Assembly (NCBI GenBank): GCA_029783825.1
Contig: JAREIK010002991.1
Span: 1,759,397 to 1,823,396, forward strand
Source of the DNA: Sapria himalayana
Lineage: Eukaryota; Streptophyta; Magnoliopsida; Malpighiales; Rafflesiaceae
Reading direction: 5' to 3'
DNA: 64,000 nt
The notes under the pieces were generated by a model, which was not told where the DNA came from, searched no databases, and worked only from the letters and a program-made list of their open reading frames with translations. Positions 53,901 through 61,351 of the stretch are shown here, piece after piece. Numbering within the stretch: position 1 is the first letter of the stretch; the number at the start of each line of letters is the position of its first letter. The position numbers and the translations under genes are program-made.

Positions 53901-56900
53901 TGGTAGACTTATCTTTTGTGTGAACATATTATATATATTATTTTCTTAATATAAACTTCAAATCCTATTTGATCAATTCTCTCAGGGTTTGTTTGTTTTT
54001 TGGGCAGATACTTAAAGCAATTTGCTTTAAGTGTTTGGCTTTTTATTTTACAAAAAACATATAACTTAATGCAGAATTTTTTAAAAAAATTCTGAATCGA
54101 AAAAGTTAAAATATTTTATTTTTTCTAATTTAGAAAAAGTTATTTTCTATCATAATAATAAAAAATTCATCATTACCTAATAAGGAGGAGAGCTAATGGT
54201 ACTAACTATTATGGATGACAATAGGGGGTTTGGTATGGGACTACCTCATCTCGACCCGGCTCATTTATTTTTTTTTAATTTCATCTTGTTACTTTCACTA
54301 TTCATTACCAAATATTTAAAAAAAAAATAACTTATTACTTCATACTATTAAGTATCATTCAACATTAAACTCAAAAAATTTTTTTTTTAGTATTAAGTAA
54401 AAAAAAACAAACACCACCTTAGTTTTCAGCTTATTATGAATTTAATTTAAAATAAGCTCATGAATTACTATCATTTGTATTTGAGAGAAATTTTTTCTTT
54501 TAGCAACCTTGTTTTTCATGAATTAATTTTATTTATATCTATTAGTATATATGATGACTCAATAAGAGTATCATAAAATTATGTATCAATAAGTTTAGAT
54601 GTGGCCATTAGGTGATTCTTGCTTCTAGCCAAATGTCCAATTGAAACTTTATGAGAGAAAAGAAAAGTAACGAGGTAATATACATATTTTGAATTTCTAC
54701 TTTTTTTAGCCTTGCTAAAAATATCTCATACTAAAAAAAAAAATAACATCATTTTTCATAAAAATTATATAAATCTATGATAAAAAAAAGTATTCTAAAA
54801 TTTTTTGAGATAAGTTAAATATTTTTTTTCCAGGACGTATAATATGAAATAACATACATTGAAAAAAAAAATAAGAGGATATTTGACTAATGAGGTAGTT
54901 TATGGTTAAAATTATATTTTTCTAAAAATACTTTTCGAATACTCAATCCAAGTCAAACATTTGAGATATTTCAACTTGATATTTTTTTTCTCTTTTTTTC
55001 ATAGGATGTGTCGGTACAAAAAATATATTGTATAATCTTTTACTCCATATAATAAGTATTTAATTTATCTGATATATTTTTAAATTTATTTTCATTTATT
55101 TTTTAATATTTATTTCTAATTGATTTTTTATTATTTTATGAAATATTTGAAAACTATAAAATATATATGATCAAACATGAAAAAGAAATATACATATAAA
55201 TTATGAATAATCATTAATACAAGTAATCAAATATTTAAAGTCCTCTCGTGTCTATCTAATTGAATGAGTTTATACTCATACTAATTTATTATTTAGGATA
55301 TGAAGCTCTTGTATCCTTTCATAATTGATATACTTTACACTTAAGAGTTTAAATTTGAGATATCCTTAAGAGTTGGATAATGTATTTTCTGCTTGGGCGA
55401 TAATGGATGACCTAGTGTCCAAGTCAAAAATGCTCAAGCAAAAAATTCAACACACTCATCACTTAGTAAGAGATTCTATCATAGAGGAGAATACAAATAA
55501 TTCATTCTACTCAAATTGAAAGACAATATTTCTCAAAGTATTTTAATCATGCAAATCAATAATAATAATAAAAAATAATCGAGTTGAATAGCTAGAAATA
55601 TAACTCATGAAAATAAGAATAATAGGATAATCAAATATAAATAAAATATATAGAGGTATCAACTTGGCCGTGCCGATATGACTTGAATTATGGTGGCTCA
55701 ATTGTGTCACCGTGCTTTACTAGACATGACAAGAGATTGAAGGAGGAAGGCTGGACACCTTGTGATGGCCCAGTTGGGGTTGTTAGTCATGTCGGGTCGT
55801 GTCAGGTCAGGCTATTGCAAACATCTATTGCTTGGAATCTGTAGTAGTTAGTCCAGACATCACTGTGCAGTGGTCTCACTGGGGCAGAGCTGTTGGATAT
55901 GGAAGATGCCTGGTAGCTCCAGCTAAGCTATATTGCAAACAATTTTTTTGTTATATCACAGGAACAACATGTAATAAAATAAGTAAAAAAATGTAAAAAA
56001 TAATTATACATTGTAATAACATTAAAAAAATATGCTGACCCAAATGCCTGGAAATGTAAATGGAATAAAATAAAATAGAATAAAAATTGGTATGTAAGTG
56101 CAAGGTTTGGATCGTTAAAGATCAAAGACTCGGAAACAATATTCTAATTTTAGTATTTGTTAATATCATAATTCAAATTTAGTTTTTTTATTTTAAAGAT
56201 TTATTATTGAATTCTTTCAATCTTTTAAATAGAAAATTATTTTAATGATATATGGTCGTAGCGTGCTCTTCATATTTGAAATTATATTCACAGCTATAAA
56301 AAAATAGATTTTAATATTATGCTTGATATCAAATGTGTTGCTAGATCTTATGCTATTTTTGATTGTATGGGAAAGAGATATTATGTTTTCATTAATTTAA
56401 TATATTAAAATTCTTAATTTTATTTTGGGACAAGATCGAACGGTAATTAGTATTTAAGTACTTCAATAATTTTTTTTCATCTAATGAATCTTCTTCTTGT
56501 TTGTTCCTAGTTAATTGAATCGAAGAGTTATATTCTTTGAATACGTTGTTCATATTAATATTTGGAGACTTGCTAAAATTTTTATATTTATTATCATAAT
56601 ATTTAAATAAATTATGTAAATATTTATATATTATACTCTCAAGTTTTTGTGATTGGCTAAGAAGCACGGACACTGATATGGACACGAGGATACGATACGG
56701 TATGATACGGGGACACGATAAATTTCAAAAAATTAGGATACAGATATGGCTAAGATACGACATGATAAAAAAATAAATACAAATATTATTTTTTAACAGT
56801 AATTTAAATAAAAAAAATGATCAAACATTATTTTTATAAATATTCAAACACAATCATAATAAATATTAAAACAAAAGATTAACATTTTCTTATGAATCAA

Positions 56901-59900
56901 ATAAAACGGCTTCCAAGTAAGGTTCATCAAAAGAAAGATCTGCAATCTCAAGAATTTTAATATTTTTAATATCTATTGAATCCAAACCATCACCTACAAT
57001 GTCTCACATTTTAGATTCACTTTATTATAGTTTGGAGATCTCCTTAACAGAAGTCGGAGATTATTATGTACATAAACAAATCTTCAGCTCTTTGTGGACT
57101 CTACTTATTTCTCTTTATGAAGTGAATAAAATTATATGTGCTCTAATTTCTTTCATAATATGAGGATGAATAAGGTTATCCTAGTAATTTTAATGCTATA
57201 GATTGAAGTATCGATGTAGCAGTTTCATAAACAACCCACTATTTAATATGACTCATGTACTATTTGACATTGATGGAATCACTACTAGAAAAATCTTTCA
57301 TAAATGCCGAAAACATAGCATACTCGTTATTTTCTCATTTCTTTTCATCTTCATTATAAAAATATCTCTCAAAATATTTTTTTTTCCCTTATTATTTCTA
57401 AATCTCGATGTGGTTGAATATACTCACGAGACTCATTAAGTCTTTGTTGACTATAATACCTACAAGTTAAGTAATAATATTAATTATAAAAAAGCTAAAA
57501 ATCATAGAATATCATTTATATTAAAATTATTATAGTCTACGATTTAAATTCTTAAGATTATTTTAGATTAAAGGAATGAGCTAAGGGATATAAAGGTTTG
57601 TGGCTTTTATTCTATCTTTTTATCAAAATTTCATTCACAATATAAAAAAATATACCGGTAAAATTAAACAGCAATTCATATAAGTTTAATTATAATTAAA
57701 ACTTAAAAACTTAAATCAAAATTTTAAAAATTGAATATTAAATTAAAATTATACCTTGAATTATCTGTGATGGTTTTAAGTTCTTTTTTATAAATTACTT
57801 CTTTCACTTTTTCGATCTTTGAATCTCATCACTCATAAATATTGTGAAGGCAAGAATTATCAGTCTCATCTAATCGAAGTATCTCATAAATGAGAGTTGT
57901 AAAGTTGAGGATATAATCCACATCCATTTAAAAATATTCATTTAGGATTTTATCATTTACTTCTTTAGCTTTTACTAAATTATTTTTTTTATACTTTTTT
58001 CATTCTTCAATTATCATCAATTACTTCAAGTCTCTTTTTATTGTCTTAAATTATTTAAGCATTATAATAGCTGAAGCAAAACATGTATCGGTCACTGAAA
58101 GTAACTTCTACTTGTAATGCTTATTAAACATCAATAATCTCAATGCATGATTAATAATAAAATTCTTGATAAAAAAGATATCACTTGAAACTTGAGCGAT
58201 CCAATCATATTGTTCCATCACATCATCATATTTTGAGTGTATTGTTGGTGCACAAATATTCTTCAAAGAAAGATTGAGAGTATGAATCACACTCGGGGTC
58301 TAAAAGATATGCTGAAATTTTGCTTACACAATGTGTGCTGCTCCTTTGCAAGCTTCAATATTATTAATTATAACTTAAACTATCTTTTGTGGACTAATTT
58401 CTTATATAATGTTAATCAGAAAATCAGGCATAAAATGCATGTCCTTAGTCTCTCCTTCGTAGTTTATTGCTTTCAAAAATATTTGTCCACTTCATAGATT
58501 ACCATAATGTTAATAAGTGGCTTTCTTTGAGGATCTGATCATCTATCTCTCTCCTTTTTCATTCTAAGTTTTCTTGATTGGTTCTAATAGATTATTAATA
58601 TTATTTTTTTTCTTCTGTAATAATATTGTTCTTAATGCATTATAGCTTAGTGGGATATAACCTGAAAATTGACTTACATTTTTAAAGGCATGAGCATAAT
58701 AAAGATTTCTAGCAAAGTGAAAAGACAACTTTTCGGTATAAAATATCCTAGCTATCTTACTGTTAACTATTTCACGTGCAGTCGTGCACCCATTTTGTAT
58801 ACCTTTTCAATTGATCTCATTAGTCCATCTCTTTTTTAGATCAATTTCACTAGCACTAGAAGAGGAATTCTCAAAAATAGATACTACAACACTTAATATG
58901 GGTAAAGAATCTTGCTTAAGATTAGATTATTTCATCATTTTTTCGGTTTTTTTTATCATCATTCGTATCTCAATCAAATTTTAATTCGTTACTTTAGTAC
59001 ATGATGCAATCTCAGTCCCTTTAATTTTTAACAAGTGAGCCTTCACTCTATAATATGATCCTCTATATATTTCTTTCCCCTTTTTCTTTATACAATTTCA
59101 CATCTTTCGTGACATACCTTCATAATGGAGCATTATCATTAACATCTTGAATATTTTGTTGATTATTTGAAGGCTCTGAATTATAACTTATTTTATTGTA
59201 TAATTCTGCATGAAAAAAAATTATGCATTTAAAATAATCTATATTATTTTAAAATTCATTTAATCTAATTTTTTTTTCTCCATCAAGAAAATTAGATAAT
59301 TTTTATTATATTTTGTATTTTTACATATTACATTAATTCTTTCAAAATAAATTATATAATCAAAAGGTCAAAATCTATTATACGTATTATATATTCCATA
59401 TTTTAATATTGTATATAGTACATATTATATACTACAAAAATTATTCATATTTATATATTCCATATTTTAATATTATATATTTATCTTATACTTAAAATCA
59501 TATATTTAAAATTAAAATAAATTATATTACATAAATCAAAATTATTTATTTATTATATTTTACATATTTTTTTAATAAATAATAATAATTAAATATAAAT
59601 ATTACATATTTATCATTATACTTAAAATCATATTTAAAATAATTCATATTTAAAAATTCTCGTTACCGCCCCCCTCGCTGCTCTAACTACTTCTAAACCT
59701 TCCCCCCTAATTCTAAAATCATGGATTTAAAAATACTTTACCTTTGATACTGTTTCGATACACTTACTGCTTCAAAAATCCTGTAGCTTCCTTTTTGAAA
59801 TCTCCCTGTAATCGGCTTCATCGGCCACTCAATGCTGTAGGCATCGTCGACTGCTTGATTTGTTGGAAATGTTGAGTATGATGTTTATTTTATATTCCTC

Positions 59901-61296
59901 AAAAGAATTTCGACGCGTCGGATTTGTCACCGACGCATTGGATTTGTAACCGACGTATTGGATTCATAACAACGCATTGGATATGTCTCCGACGCGTCTT
60001 TCCAATACGCCACATGGCGTATCGGACATGGATTAGTCAATGATATGCTATGTGGCATATCGGACACGTATCCGACGCATATCCATACCATGTCCACGTG
60101 TCGGATTCGTGGACACAGCTGTACAGTGACGTATCCATGTTTCCTTGGTGATTGGTTCAAGTATGTGAATATATATTTTAAAGTATTTTTCATTTCTATC
60201 ATCTTAACCCGATAATCTATATATTCAACAAAGCTATTTAGAGATAAAATAGAAGATTAATATTTTAAATATATCTTTTTTATTTTCATGACCATAATAT
60301 TATAATTTGAGTGTTATTTATATTTATTAAATAGACTGCTAATATTGTATATGTATCTAAGTCTAATGAATGTGGTGTAAGTATAAACAAACAAACATAT
60401 GTTGTCGGAGTATATCATGTGTTGGTAGCTAACACATGAATCACATTCGATATGTATAATTCAAATAATGTCTAATATTCATATAGAATTATTTCTTTTT
60501 GAGACATGTTGACTTACGTAGAATGCAAGCTCTAGTAGTTTGAAAGGTATGTTAATATATTTTAGTGTATTTCTTACATTGTTTAATGTGAGAGAAATTA
60601 TTTTTATTATCGTTTGTACTATCATGTTGATTATATGATAAATATATATAATATAAAAAAATTCGTATAAGAGTATGTTTCTTATAGTTCTGATTAACAT
60701 ATTAATTGATATATCATTACTTAAACTATTATTAAATGTTATATTAAAAATTTTATTTTGAATTCGGTATTTCTTAAATATTTTTGATACACTTAAAAAT
60801 AATAGGATTATGATGTGGAAGAAGAATCTCATTAAATTCTAATATTTTTTTTATTTAGTTTTTACTTAAAATCAATAAAGTGGGTAGTTATGCTTTATTT
60901 TGTGACTAGTTTAAATATTAGATATCACATAGCTCACTCCTCTTTATGTCTGAAATTAATGAATTATTAATTATTTTTTTATTTTTATAATATTTTCTTA
61001 TATCATTTTTATTGGTCAACATAGAAATCATACGATAAGTAACTTGAATGTATTTATTCATGAGATAAAGTAATGTAGGATGCTCTAAAAATCTAATTAA
61101 AAGATTCTTACAAGTAATGAATTTTGTTATTAATTTTCTTGCATACTCGTGGTGATAAATATATGAGATCATTGGAGTTGAACTTATTCTATTTTTAAAG
61201 ATTTTGTCGCTAAATTCAATTTGTTTGGGATGTAATGTATTATATATTTTGATGTATTAATTGACATATCTATTAAGGTGTCTAATACAACTAGTA

Positions 61297-61351
<55 letters not shown>

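Noticed and set aside
55799..55996. 65-codon plus-strand open frame
   Set aside because: No motif and no family match; it overlaps the unexplained segment, which is reported as an observation rather than a gene.
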